NCBI GenBank assembly: GCA_039519185.1
Contig: CM076847.1
Span: 24,859,251 to 24,923,250 of the forward strand
Direction of reading: 5' to 3'
Origin: Astragalus membranaceus
Taxonomy: Eukaryota; Streptophyta; Magnoliopsida; Fabales; Fabaceae
Length of the DNA stretch: 64,000 nt
Made by a program: the position numbers and the translations under genes. Below, piece by piece: positions 1 through 11,473 of the stretch. Position 1 is the first letter of the stretch; each line of letters starts with the position of its first letter. The notes beneath the pieces were generated by a model, which saw only the letters and a list, made by a program, of their open reading frames with translations, made no database searches and had not been told where the DNA came from.

Positions 1-2257
1 CAACTTTTCAAAGGTGTATGATGTCAATTTTCTTTGAGTTTATTGAGAAGTCAATGGAAGTGTTTATGGATGACTTCTCTATTTTTGGGGAAACATTCCA
101 ACTATGCCTTGATAACTTAGAGAAGATTCTGGAAAGATGTGAGGAGACTAATTTGGTGCTTAATCGGGAGAAATGCCACTTTATGGTCCAAAAGGGTATT
201 GTATTGGGTCACAAGATCTCTAACAAAGGTATTGAGGTTGATAAAGCTAAGGTGGAAGTGATTGAGAAGATGCATCCTCCAACCAATGTGAAAGGTGTCA
301 GAAGTTTCCTTGGGCATGCTGGGTTTTACAGAAGATTCATCAAGGACTTCTCCAAAATTTCTAAGCCTCTGTGTCAATTGCTGCAGCATGACACTCCATT
401 TGTCTTTGATGAGGCCTGTGCTGCAGCATTCCAAAAATTGCAGAGTGCCTTCGTGACTGCACCTGTTATTGTTACTCCAGACTGGAGCAAGCCGTTTGAG
501 CTCATGTGCGATGCTAGTGATTATGCCATAGGTGCTGTCCTTGGCCAAAGGTATGGAAAAGTCTTTCATTCAGTTTACTATGCTAGCAAAACACTTGTAG
601 ATGCTCAATTAAATTACACTACTACTGAAAAGAACTGTTAGCTGTGGTTTTAGCATTTGATAAATTTAGATCATACTTAGTTGGCACAAAAGTGATTGTT
701 TACATTGATCACTCGGCCATTAAGTATTTGATTACTAAGAAAGATGCAAAACCTAGGCTAATAAGATGGGTTCTCCTCCTTCAAGAATTTGATCTTGAAA
801 TTAAAGATAAAAAGGGGGTGGAGAACCAGGTTGCTGATCATTTGTCTAGAATGGAAAATGAAAGTGCAAGTACATTTGGTGAAATCAAAGAGCACTTCCC
901 TGATGAGCACTTATTGGCTATAAGTGCTGCAGCACATGATGCTGCAGCACCATGGTATGCTGACATCGTTAATTTCTTGGTTAGCAAGGTGGTACCATGT
1001 GACATGAAGTATCAACAAAGGAAGAGGTTCTTTCATATTGTCAAGCAATATTTCTGGGATGAACCCTTCCTCTACAAGAGATGCTCTGATCAGTTGTTTA
1101 GAAGATGTGTGGCTGATGAAGAACAGCAGCAAGTGCTGCAGCAATGCCATGCTGCAGCATATAAAGGACACTTTGGAGGTATGAGAACAGCAGCAAAGGT
1201 GCTGCAATCGGGGTACTATTGGCCTACCATTTTCAAGGATGCCCATGAGTTAGTAAAGAAATGTGATAATTGCCAAAGGAGTGGGAACATCTCCAATAAG
1301 CAAGAAATGCCTCTAGCCAACATCTTAGAGATTGAACTCTTTGATGTTTGGGGCATGGACTTTATGGGACTTTTCCCCCCTTCATGTGGTAATGTTTACA
1401 TCCTTGTAGCTGTGGACTATGTATCAAAGTGGGTTGAAGCAGTGGCTTTGCCTAACAATGATGCTAAGTCTGTTAGCAAGTTCTTGCAAAAGAATATTTT
1501 CACAAGGTTTGGAACTCCAAGGGCCATAATTAGGGATGAAGGAACTCACTTTTGCAACAAATTGATTGAAACTCTACTAGCCAAATATGGGGTCAAGCAC
1601 AGAATTGCTACAGCATATCATCCCTAGACAAGTGGCCAAGCTGAGTTATCCAATAGAGAAATCAAGAGAATACTTGAAAAGATGGTAGGACCCACAAGAA
1701 AGGAGTGGTCTAATCATTTAGATGATACTCTGTGGGCATACAGAACTGCTTTCAAGACTCCTTTGGGAATGTCTTCATACAGATTGGTTTATGGCAAAGC
1801 TTTCCACCTGCCTTTAGAGCTCCAATACAAGTCTCACTGGGCCATAAAAAAGCTCAATTTTGATCATGCTAAGGCAGGGGAAGCTAGGCTATTGCAATTG
1901 AATGAATTAGAAGAAATGAGGCATTTTGCCTATGAGAGCTCTGAATTATACAAGGCTAGGACCAAGGCTTGGCATGACAAGAGGATTCAAAAAAGGGAGC
2001 TTAAGGAGGGTGACCAAGTGTTACTATTCAACTCAAGACTTAAATTGTTCCCTAGAAAACTCAAGTCAAGATGGTCGGGACCATTCAAAATTGAGAAGGT
2101 GTATCCCCATGGTGCTGTAGATTTGTATTGCGAAGAGAGGAAGCAACACTTCAAAGTAAATGGTCAGAGGGTAAAGAAATATTATGGTGAACCAATGGTG
2201 AGAAGCAAAATCACACTGAACTGCAAAACCATTAATCTTGAAGGGAAGTCAGGCTGA
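1..2257 (+). pseudogene. Athila-like Ty3/gypsy pol remnant (RT end, RNase H, integrase)
   Basis: This is the 3' half of a gag-pol polyprotein that would copy element RNA into DNA and integrate it; its 5' part lies outside the window. Reading starts in the reverse transcriptase, with the catalytic FMDD at 63-74. RNase H follows, then an integrase with an HHCC zinc finger (His codons 1148 and 1169, CDNC at 1262-1273). The DDE triad is Asp 1358-1360, Asp 1535-1537 and Glu 1643-1645, with 35 residues between the last two. One base is missing near 633, shifting frame between RT and RNase H, and a TAG at 1625-1627 falls between the second Asp and the Glu, so the copy is dead. The normal SDGG after the second Asp reads RDEG. 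Lack of a chromodomain, the AYHP-SGQAE-SNREIK pattern and the second ORF downstream place it in the Athila lineage. Lineage assignment is from memory of the family. Confidence 0.85.
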
Positions 2258-2278
2258 GGACTCTTAAACCAAGCGCTA

Positions 2279-2294
2279 CTGGGAGGCAGCCCAG
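2279..2294 (+). promoter_or_regulatory. Conserved hairpin after pol stop (Athila copy)
   Basis: CTGGGAGGCAGCCCAG can fold into a 5-bp stem with a 6-nt AGGCAG loop, 21 nt after the pol stop. The same site after the gag stop of elements C and D reads GTGGGAGGCAACCCAC. The outer pair is C-G here and G-C there, so the stem is kept although both bases changed. Role unknown; an RNA element is an inference. Confidence 0.5.
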
Positions 2295-2745
2295 GGTTTT
2301 AATCTAATAAACCAGTGTGTTGTTGTCTTGTGTTTATTTTGCAGGTTAATGGTCTGGCAATTTGAAGTTTGAGGGTGTGACAGCAATCAGTGCTGCAGCA
2401 ATGCTTCCAGCATTGTTGCTGCAACAGTGAGTAACAGTTACGAGAAAATAAAATAATTGAAGTTATGGTACCAAGATCTGGTGAGTCATCAGTGAGTGGT
2501 CAAATCAAGTCAGAAACCGTCCCAGCTCTCAATCCTAACCATCCACATACCCCATAACCCAACGGCTATTTTTGAAAGTAAAAACGCCAATTCCATTTCC
2601 CAATAAATCGTCCCATCGCATTACTTATAACCACCCACTCCCATCCACTTCCCTCACCGTAACCACCTCTCTTCTCTCAAAACCTCCATAGAAACCGTCT
2701 CCCAACCTCTTCACAAATTCTTGCCTACTCACGAACGAAACCGCC
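2295..2745 (+). other. Athila spacer between pol and second ORF
   Basis: No convincing coding sequence is seen. One exact TGCTGCAGCA palindrome lies at 2391-2400, with degenerate copies just after it. The last 150 bases are rich in C and T and precede the second ORF, where a leader or subgenomic promoter could sit; no clear TATA box is visible. Confidence 0.4.
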
Positions 2746-3204
2746 ATGACTAGAAGCAAAGCTAGTGCTTCCAAATTCTCTGGTAAGCACCAATCAAACC
2801 CTGGCCGTGGTGAATCGAGCCAAATGCGAAGGAGAAGCCTCAAGAATCAAGAAGTGAGCGAAGCAGAGAAGTTCCAGAACATGAATTTCTGGGCAGAAAG
2901 AGGGCTTGAAATGAAAGGAGCTTCCGATGCGTTCTCATCCATTGTGAACGCATTAGGCTGGGAGAAATTGGTGCAGCATCCTAAGTTCTTCTATGCATCG
3001 GTGGTTCGCGAATTCTATGGAGGAATTCTGCCTCCTAAGGATGGGAAGCAAAGGTTTGTATCTAAAGTACGCGGAGTGGCTGTGGATTTTGATTCCCTCG
3101 CAATCAATGCAAGCTATGGGTTAGATTATCATAGTCCTGCCTTCGGGAATAATGTTGCTTATTGGAGGAAGAAAGAAATGGAAGGGGCAAGAGGCAATAC
3201 TTGA
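2746..3204 (+). pseudogene. Athila second ORF, N-terminal part (plant transposon protein domain), split by E1
   Basis: An ATG opens 152 codons after a basic, serine-rich start (MTRSKASASKF). The part around WAERGLEMKG, VREFYGG and KVRGVAVDF resembles the domain annotated as putative plant transposon protein, which occupies the env-like position of Athila elements. Its function is not established. Element E1 inserted at 3204/3205. The ORF resumes at 11475, but the downstream frame is offset by one base when E1 and one TSD copy are removed, so a one-base loss near the site probably broke the gene. It has no signal peptide or membrane segment, so I do not call it an envelope protein. Confidence 0.6.
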
Positions 3205-3363
3205 TGTAACACCCCGGTATTTTTATCAAGTAAAAATACTTGATGAATTCAAGATCAGGCTCAATGTCTCTTAGCATCACAAGTATAATTACAACAAGGA
3301 CTAACAAGGAATCGACTCAACCCTAAACTAAGTCCGACTAAGTCGAACTGCTCTGATACCAAC
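3205..3363 (-). repeat. Third-LTR remnant plus duplicated PBS and leader at the end of E1
   Basis: Positions 3205-3239 match the first 35 bases (plus sense) of the E1 LTR. A 13-base filler follows (TTGATGAATTCAA), then 3253-3363 matches 9000-9110, including a second PBS complement at 3350-3361. The arrangement reads LTR - internal - LTR - leader - LTR end, as left by a tandem three-LTR element with a deletion. Confidence 0.8.
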
Positions 3364-5717
3364 TGTAACACCCCGGTATTTTTATCAAGTAAAAATACCC
3401 AAGTGTACCAAACCTAAATCATCAGAGATATATTTCCTGTTTAAATACTGAACACCACTATAAAATTTTCACTGAATAACAACAGGACAGTCTTAAACAT
3501 AAATAAGACCATAAACCATCAGTGAAATACAGTGTTCAATATCGCACAAGAAAGCGGAAAATAAATACATAACTAACAAGGGAAAACATAACTTAAGCAT
3601 AAAAGCTAAGTCTTCGGCAACCATCCGAGTACCACCTACTCGTGCCTCTTGGATCTCCACTTTCCCTGTTTATCTGAAAAACAACAACATATAAACAATG
3701 AGATACAATCTCAGTGAGTTCTACCGAGACCCCTAACTCCGCTCTCGGTTCATTTATGAATTCTCATACATTCGTTGTTTACTTTATAAAGTACATTCTT
3801 TTAATTTAGCACGACACCGACCCCAGCTTTGGTAATCCCGGTGACTCGTACTAGACAACATAGTATGATACCAGCCCCAGCTTTGGTAATCCCGGTAACC
3901 ATACTATTGATATCTTTAGAATGACACCGACCCCAGCTTTGGTAATCCCGGTGACCATTCTTTCTAACTTTAACACGGTACCGGCCCCAGCTTTGGTAAT
4001 CACGGTAACCCGCTTCATAACTTTATTACAGCACCGACCCCAGCTTTGGTAATCCCGGTGAACTGTTTTATAACTGTGACATAACACCGACCCCAGCTTT
4101 GGTAATCCCGGTGAACCCCCTTACCAATAGTACTTTCCCTAATGGCATACGGGCCTAGGGTAAGGGATCATGACTTCCCCGCCTAGTATGTCAACCTCAT
4201 GGGTCGTCACCCAAACTCGATCTAGTATATATATATATATATATCCACCCACATTTGGGCTAACTCCTATATTCGATATAATTTATATATCGTGAATCAT
4301 AGACCGTTTTATTATTAATAAAACATATCCGCACACGTGTACTATTGTTCGGCTTTTCAAAACAATTTCAACTTCAAAAACAGTTCATTTTACCTTAAAA
4401 ATAAAATATTCAGTTAGGCCTCTGAATAAGCTTTCCAACGCATCTTAGAACACCTCGATCGGGTTCCCGGATCAAAAGTTATCGCGAAAACAAAACAGTG
4501 TTTAGTTGCTGAAAAATCTGTAAACCGTCGCGACGCGATGGGATTCCGTCGCGACGCGAAAATATGCAGAATGGCCAAAAAACAGGTTTTCTGAACTCAA
4601 TTTTACCCTGTTTCGTTCCCTAACCGATACCGAGACATTCCGTGACCTCCGAGACTTAAAAACAGATATAAAAACCAGTAATTCCAGTCCAAAACAATCA
4701 TTAAAACATCAATCAAATCGAAGTTTATCACAACGCGACGTATTTTCCAAATATTGGTTTTTGACCCAAATTCTCTCAAACTCAATCACCAAACAATATT
4801 CCAGTCCAGCGAAAGCGATAAAGCAGTTAATCAATAAATTCGAAACGTAAAATCCTAAACGTGAGGAGAACTCACCCTTGACGCGTGATTCACGATCGAG
4901 CCGAAATCACCGAGTAGCCACACGAACGTTCCCCGCTCCGGCGACACCCAATCCGCTTCCAAAGCTTCCCACTCGATCACGAAACCTCTTTTGACCGCAA
5001 AACCGAATTCCCCGAAATTCTCCATTGGTACTATTCATCATCTTCCTCCTCTTGAAGCACTATTCACACAAAATCCTCAATTTGATTTTCAACCCCAAAT
5101 CACCCAACTAGCTTCCAAATCAACGATCCATCATCCTTGGGTTCGCGTCAACCACCATCCCAAGCTATCCTTGAGCTTCAATCATCAAAACCTCAATTTT
5201 TTCCTCTCAAATTCGAAAATGGCAAAGTGAGAGAGAGTGAGTTGATGATGAAGATCTTGGTACCAAATCGAAGAGGAAGTAACGCTGAACATTTTTCGTG
5301 TTGGAAGGAAGTCGTTTTGATGAGCCTAACTTTCCCCTTTTTCCTCTTCTTCCTCCTCACCCTTTCTTCCTCTTTTCTTTTCTTTTCTCCCATTCTCTCT
5401 GTTTCTCCCTCTGTCTCGTACGCTTCCTTTTCTTCTTTTTTCTTTCTTAATTCTTTCCTTTCTTTCTTTTTAACACACACACACGCACACTTATATTTAT
5501 TTATTTAATATATAACTTGTAACGCGGTCAAATTACCATATTGATCGAAATCTCTTATTTCGATTCCAAAACTTTCTTGACCCGTATTGTCCGGTTAACG
5601 ATCCGATGGCAACCAATAAATAATTTTAACACTCATTAAATTTACAAGTCAAGTACTAAATTAATTTAATTGGGTTAACACCCAAATAATTCTACTAATT
5701 ATTTTGAGGATGTTACA
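3364..5717 (-). repeat. E1 3' LTR
   Basis: It starts TGTAACACCCCGG and ends GAGGATGTTACA in plus sense. It contains six tandem units at 3815-4113 with CACCG...CGGTG arms, an (AT)n run at 4226-4244, the conserved ATTCAG...CTGAAT block near 4410-4490, and paired CGTCGCGACG palindromes at 4526-4535 and 4547-4556. A pyrimidine-rich tract fills 5330-5470. Confidence 0.9.
3815..4113. repeat. LTR minisatellite, 6 units (E1 3' LTR)
   Basis: Units of about 55 bp share the core CACCGACCCCAGCTTTGG and end CCCGGTG. Four of the six contain ACCGAC, the core of the plant DRE/CRT site. The partner LTR has five units at 9562-9807. Confidence 0.85.
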
Positions 5718-8700
5718 TTCTCCCCAACTTGAAAGAATTTTGTCCTCAAAATTTTGCTAAGTCTTTCATCTGACTAACCGAAGACCGACATTCTCAGAAA
5801 GGCCTTAAGTTGCTGGAACACAATCTTGAATTAACGAAATAAGGGTAGAAAATCTTCTCAAGTTAGCACATCAATCTCCAAGTATGATCCACTACTACCT
5901 TGATACGAACTCTCTGGTCACGCATCTACACGAGAAACTCATCATTCGCCTACATAGGCTCGGCACCGCATTTGAAAACACTTCCGAAGCTTCATTCCAA
6001 TTATCCTCGCTTACTCCCCAACTTTGATTAATCTAAATCAAGGGTTTAATACAAGACGCTTGGTAGAATATATGTTGAATATGAGATCCACAACTGGTAC
6101 TTCTCGGTAGAGGTAAGTACAAACATGATTTTCTCGAAGGGTGTAAACACGTTCTCAACAATTTTTCTAAAAATCCATAACAGTTCATGTACACATTGAC
6201 AATGTGACGGAAAAGTCATCTGTGAAACTTCTTGACTCGCCCCCGAGATTTCGAGATAAAACTTTTTAAAAAGATGGAATGAGGGTTTTACTAAAAACTT
6301 TGACCTTAAACGTAGAAATAAACCGTGGGGACAACAAATAATTTGAACGTAATGAAAGTCACCTCTGTTGTTCTCAAAACAACTATCAAACAGAACTCAG
6401 AGCCCTTTTTCCTCTATAGCGACTTCCTCACGATGTTTTTACCAATGACGCGCCCGATTCCTTTCTGGATTAGTTAATAGCGTTGAGAGTTTTCCCTCAA
6501 CCTAAGTAATCCTCTTGATTCATTCCCAAAATTAACTTTAGCAAGCGGGTTTTCACAAAAATGATTTTTCAAAACTATCACGCCGCACACCAAGCTTCAC
6601 TTCGGAAATTTCAGTGACTTGCAAGCAGATCCATCAATTAATCATTGATGGTTATTCGCAACATGAAAACAGTCAGCAGTTACCTCGCTTTCATATTCGT
6701 ATTCACGTTTGACTTGTCAAACGGAATCACATAATACTATCTGATCGTTAACATTCGCAAGCGAAAGGTTAACACCAAAACCTTGCCACTATAGTGGAAA
6801 CTTATGGATGCACTCCAACTTAGATCTAAAAGACTCTAACAATTCCATTTCTTGCATCATTAACTCTGCCATGTAAATGGATTCCCTACTCAGCGCATCC
6901 GTTACAACATTGGCCTCTCTTGAATGCTAGTTCAACACGAATTTATAATCCTTCGGGAATTCAACACACTTCTCTGCCTGCTATTCAGTTCTTTCTGATC
7001 AGCCAGATACTTTAAACTTTTGTGATTACTAAAGGCAGCGAAACGAGACCCATTCAGGTAACGTCTCTAAATCTTCAGTGCATACACAATAGCTGCCAAC
7101 TCATAATCATGAGTCGGATAACCCTTCTCATGCAACTTTAATTGTCTGGACGCATAAGCTACCACTTGTTGATTTTGCATTAGAATACATCCTAAACCCT
7201 TCCCTGAAGCGTCATCGAAAAAAAAATTAAAATTCCAATGACGGATCCGGAAGAATCAGGATTGGAGCAGAAGTCAAAATCTTTGACTCTTGAAGACATT
7301 CTTCACAATCGGCATCCCACGTAAACGGATGACCCTTACGAGTTAACCGAGTAAGTGGAAAACTAACTGTGAGAACCCTTTAACAAATCTCTTATAGTAA
7401 CCGGCTAGACCCAGAAACTTTTGATCTCTACGGCTGATGTCGGTCACTCCCATTCAACACCGCTTCCTTCTTACTGGGATCCATAGAAATTCTGGACTTG
7501 GGAAATCACATGTCTCAAAGACTTTACCTATGACACCCAAAAATCACACCTCGAAGGTTTCAAGTACAACTTATTCTCTCGGAGTACTTTCAGAACAATG
7601 CGGAGATGTTGGACATGCTCCTCAATGGTCTTCGAGCACATCAAGATACCCTCGATGAAAACGACTACAAATTGATCTAGGTAATTGAGGAAAACTCGGT
7701 TCATGTATCCACGAATACCGCTGGAGCCTTAGTCACACCGAAGGGCATCACTACGAATTCGTAATGTCCATACCTCGTACGGAAAGCTGTCTTCGGAATA
7801 TCTAAGGCTCTAACTTTTATTTGATGATATCCTGACCTCAGAACAATCCTAGAAAACACTGCAGCACCTCAAATTGCTCAAGCAAATCGTCTATCCTTGG
7901 TAAGGGATATTTATTCTTGATCATCACTTTGTTAAGTTGTCGATAACCGATGTACAATCTCATGCTACTAACTTTCCTTTCGACTAATCACACCAGAGTA
8001 CTCCTTAGAGAAGCACTCGGTCGAATGAATTTCTTTAACATCGACTCTTCAAGTTGAGACTCCATTTCCTTTAATTCTCAAGAAACCTTCAAGAAGAAAC
8101 AATAGATACTGATCCCGTGCCAGGAACCAATTCTACAGTAAACCCTACCTCTCGCTCTGGATGTTCAGAAGAAACTTCTTCTGGGAAAACGTCTAGAAAT
8201 TCTTTCACAACTAGAGCAGATGACAAATCTAAACCTGTTTCAATGGATGCAGATAACATGATAACATAAGCTTATGCACCTTGAAATAACGGCTGGCTTG
8301 CTGAGGTGAAAGGGATAACTGTTTCAGAATTTGCCTTTGTCAATTCAACAGATTCAGAGGCAAGACTGATGGTCCGATTGGCACAGTCGATTGCAACATG
8401 ATTTGCAGTCATCCAAAGTGTTGACTCGTCCTTGCCTTGGAGCTGCTTATGACTCCTTGGAACTTTTCCTTGCAGGGCACTCTTTACCATAGTGTCCCTC
8501 TACATTACTGTAATAGCACCAATTAGATCTTCGCTTGCAATCACCACTGTGAGGCTTTCCACAGTTAGAACATCTTCTAACCTTTGAAGAATCAAGGAAT
8601 TGCATCTGCTTTTCCTTTGATGAAATTATCTTAGGACCTTGCATTCAGAGTTGATAATTCAACTACCTTCTTTCCTTTCACATACTTCCTATGAGATCAT

Positions 8701-9110
8701 CCTCGGTGACATAGGCTGATTGTACCAAGGCAACATAATTGGTAACAGTATAAGAACTGAGACCATAAATCATAAAAGCACTTATGCCCGTCTTATACTT
8801 CTGCATTCTCCATTCGTCATTCGAAGCTTACTTTACCACTTGGTAAAACTGAGACAACTATTCAAACTTAGCGGTGTTTTCTTCCACCGTCCTGTCACCT
8901 TTCCTGAGGATGCACCGGTTGGAGACTCCGGTCTTGGTCGAGGATTGCGTCTTGGTCATCCTTCTATAATTCCGCTTATGATGCACTAAGTATTAAGTTG
9001 ATCAGGCTCAATGTCTCTTAGCATCACAAGTATAATTACAACAAGGACTAACAAGGAATCGACTCAACCCTAAACTAAGTCCGACTAAGTCGAACTGCTC
9101 TGATACCAAC
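5718..9110 (-). pseudogene. E1 gag-pol remnant
   Basis: Read on the - strand this holds late gag with a zinc-knuckle stretch (8447-8644; one Cys of the second box is replaced by Ser), traces of protease, RT (about 7400-8100) and RNase H (about 6950-7150). The N-terminal part of gag is absent, because the leader runs straight into late gag. No HHCC or DDE integrase motif is seen between RNase H and the 3' LTR. Many stops and frameshifts interrupt every domain. The same layout and several of the same lesions occur in E2 (32374-36017). A polypurine tract (minus sense TTGGGGAGAA) abuts the 3' LTR at 5718-5730. Confidence 0.8.
9097..9108 (-). other. E1 primer-binding site (tRNA-iMet)
   Basis: The minus sense reads TGGTATCAGAGC two bases inside the 5' LTR, complementary to the 3' end of plant initiator tRNA-Met. 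It fixes the element orientation. Confidence 0.9.
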
Positions 9111-9918
9111 TGTAACACCCCGGTATTTTTATCAAGTAAAAATACCCAAGTGTACCAAACCTAAATCATCAGAGATATATTTCCTGTTTAAATACTGAAC
9201 ACCACTATAAAATTTTCACTGAATAACAACAGGACAGTCTTAAACATAAATAAGACCATAAACCATCAGTGAAATACAGTGTTCAATATCGCACAAGAAA
9301 GCGGAAAATAAATACATAACTAACAAGGGAAAACATAACTTAAGCATAAAAGCTAAGTCTTCGGCAACCATTCGAGTACCACCTACTCGTGCCTCTTGGA
9401 TCTCCACTTTCCCTGTTTATCTGAAAAACAACAACATATAAACAATGAGATACAATCTCAGTGAGTTCTACAGAGACCCCTAACTCCGCTCTCGGTTCAT
9501 TTATGAATTCTCATACATTCTTTGTTTACTTTATAAAGTACATTCTTTTAAATTAGCACGACACCGACCCCAGCTTTGGTAATCCCGGTGACTCGTACTA
9601 GACAACATAGTATGATACCAGCCCCAGCTTTGGTAATCCCGGTAACCATACTATTGATATCTTTAGAATGACACCGACCCCAGCTTTGGTAATCCCGGTG
9701 ACCATTCTTTCTAACTTTAACACGGTACCGGCCCCAGCTTTGGTAATCCCGGTAACCCGCTTCATAACTTTATTACAGCACCGACCCCAGCTTTGGTAAT
9801 CCCGGTGAACCCCCTTACCAATAGTACTTTCCCTAATGGCATACGGGCCTAGGGTAAGGGATCATGACTTCCCCGCCTAGTATGTCAACCTCATGGGTCG
9901 TCACCCAAACTCGATCTA

Positions 9919-9994
<76 letters not shown>

Positions 9995-11473
9995 ACCCAC
10001 ATTTGGGCTAACTCCTATATTCGATATAATTTATATATCGTGAATCATAGACCGTTTTATTATTAATAAAACATATCCGCACACGTGTACTATTGTTCGG
10101 CTTTTCAAAACAATTTCAACTTCAAAAACAGTTCATTTTACCTTAAAAATAGAATATTCAGTTAGGCCTCTGAATAAGCTTTCCAACGCATCTTAGAACA
10201 CCTCGATCGGGTTCCCGGATCAAAAGTTATCGCGAAAACAAAACAGTGTTTAGTTGCTGAAAAATCTGTAAACCGTCGCGACGCGATGGGATTCCGTCGC
10301 GACGCGAAAATATGCAGAATGGCCAAAAAACAGGTTTTCTGAACTCAATTTTACCCTGTTTCGTTCCCTAACCGATACCGAGACATTCCGTGACCTCCGA
10401 GACTTAAAAACAGATATAAAAACCAGTAATTCCAGTCCAAAACAATCATTAAAACATCAATCAAATCGAAGTTTATCACAACGCGACGTATTTTCCAAAT
10501 ATTGGTTTTTGACCCAAATTCTCTCAAACTCAATCACCAAACAATATTCCAGTCCAGCGAAAGCGATAAAGCAGTTAATCAATAAATTCGAAACGTAAAA
10601 TCCTAAACGTGAGGAGAACTCACCCTTGACGCGTGATTCACGATCGAGCCGAAATCACCGAGTAGCCACACGAACGTTCCCCGCTCCGGCGACACCCAAT
10701 CCGCTTCCAAAGCTTCCCACTCGATCACGAAACCTCTTTTGACCGCAAAACCGAATTCCCCGAAATTCTCCATGGGTACTATTCATCATCTTCCTCCTCT
10801 TGAAGCACTATTCACACAAAATCCTCAATTTGATTTTCAACCCCAAATCACCCAACTAGCTTCCAAATCAACGATCCATCATCCTTGGGTTCGCGTCAAC
10901 CACCATCCCAAGCTATCCTTGAGCTTCAATCATCAAAACCTCAATTTTTTCCTCTCAAATTCGAAAATGGCAAAGTGAGAGAGAGTGAGTTGATGATGAA
11001 GATCTTGGTACCAAATCGAAGAGGAAGTAACGCTGAACATTTTCCGTGTTGGAAGGAAGTCGTTTTGATGAGCCTAACTTTCCCCTTTTTCCTCTTCTTC
11101 CTCCTCACCCTTTCTTCCCCTTTTCTTTTCTTTTCTCCCATTCTCTCTGTTTCTCCCTCTGTCTCGTACGCTTCCTTTTCTTCTTTTTTCTTTCTTAATT
11201 CTTTCCTTTCTTTCTTTTTAACACACACACACACACACACACACACTTATATTTATTTATTTAATATATAACTTGTAACGCGGTCAAATTACCATATTGA
11301 TCGAAATCTCTTATTTCGATTCCAAAATTTTCTTGACCCGTATTGTCCGGTTAACGATCCGATGGCAACCAATAAATAATTTTAACACTCATTAAATTTA
11401 CAAGTCAAGTACTAAATTAATTTAATTGGGTTAACACCCAAATAATTCTACTAATTATTTTGAGGATGTTACA
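9111..11473 (-). repeat. E1 5' LTR
   Basis: Direct repeat of 3364-5717, ending at the TSD. It has five minisatellite units (9562-9807), a much longer AT run (9920-9992), CGTCGCGACG at 10274-10283 and 10295-10304, and an AC run near 11221-11246. Confidence 0.9.
9920..9992. repeat. (AT)n microsatellite in E1 5' LTR
   Basis: About 73 bases of uninterrupted AT repeat, against about 19 at the matching place in the other LTR (4226-4244). It expanded or contracted after insertion, or the assembly is uncertain here. Confidence 0.9.

Larger units (their letters stand above)
3205..11473 (-). mobile_element. E1: Tekay-like chromovirus derivative, non-autonomous
   Basis: A full insertion of 8269 bp with a 5-bp TSD CTTGA (3200-3204 and 11474-11478) and ends TGTAACA...TGTTACA. 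It is read on the - strand: 5' LTR 9111-11473, PBS 9097-9108, degraded internal region, then 3' LTR 3364-5717. Beyond the 3' LTR lies an extra 159 bp (3205-3363) that repeats the PBS and leader and ends with 35 bp of LTR terminus, inside the TSD. By eye the two LTRs differ by about a dozen substitutions over 2.35 kb, plus tandem-repeat length changes, so the insertion is recent. Internal length is only 3.4 kb and no integrase is recognisable. Confidence 0.9.

Noticed and set aside
5137..5508. Open frames over 5137-5508, 10885-11271, 29980-30421 and 36228-36669
   Set aside because: They sit in polypyrimidine or polypurine tracts of E1/E2 LTRs, and the opposite strand gives Lys/Glu/Arg strings; low-complexity artefacts.
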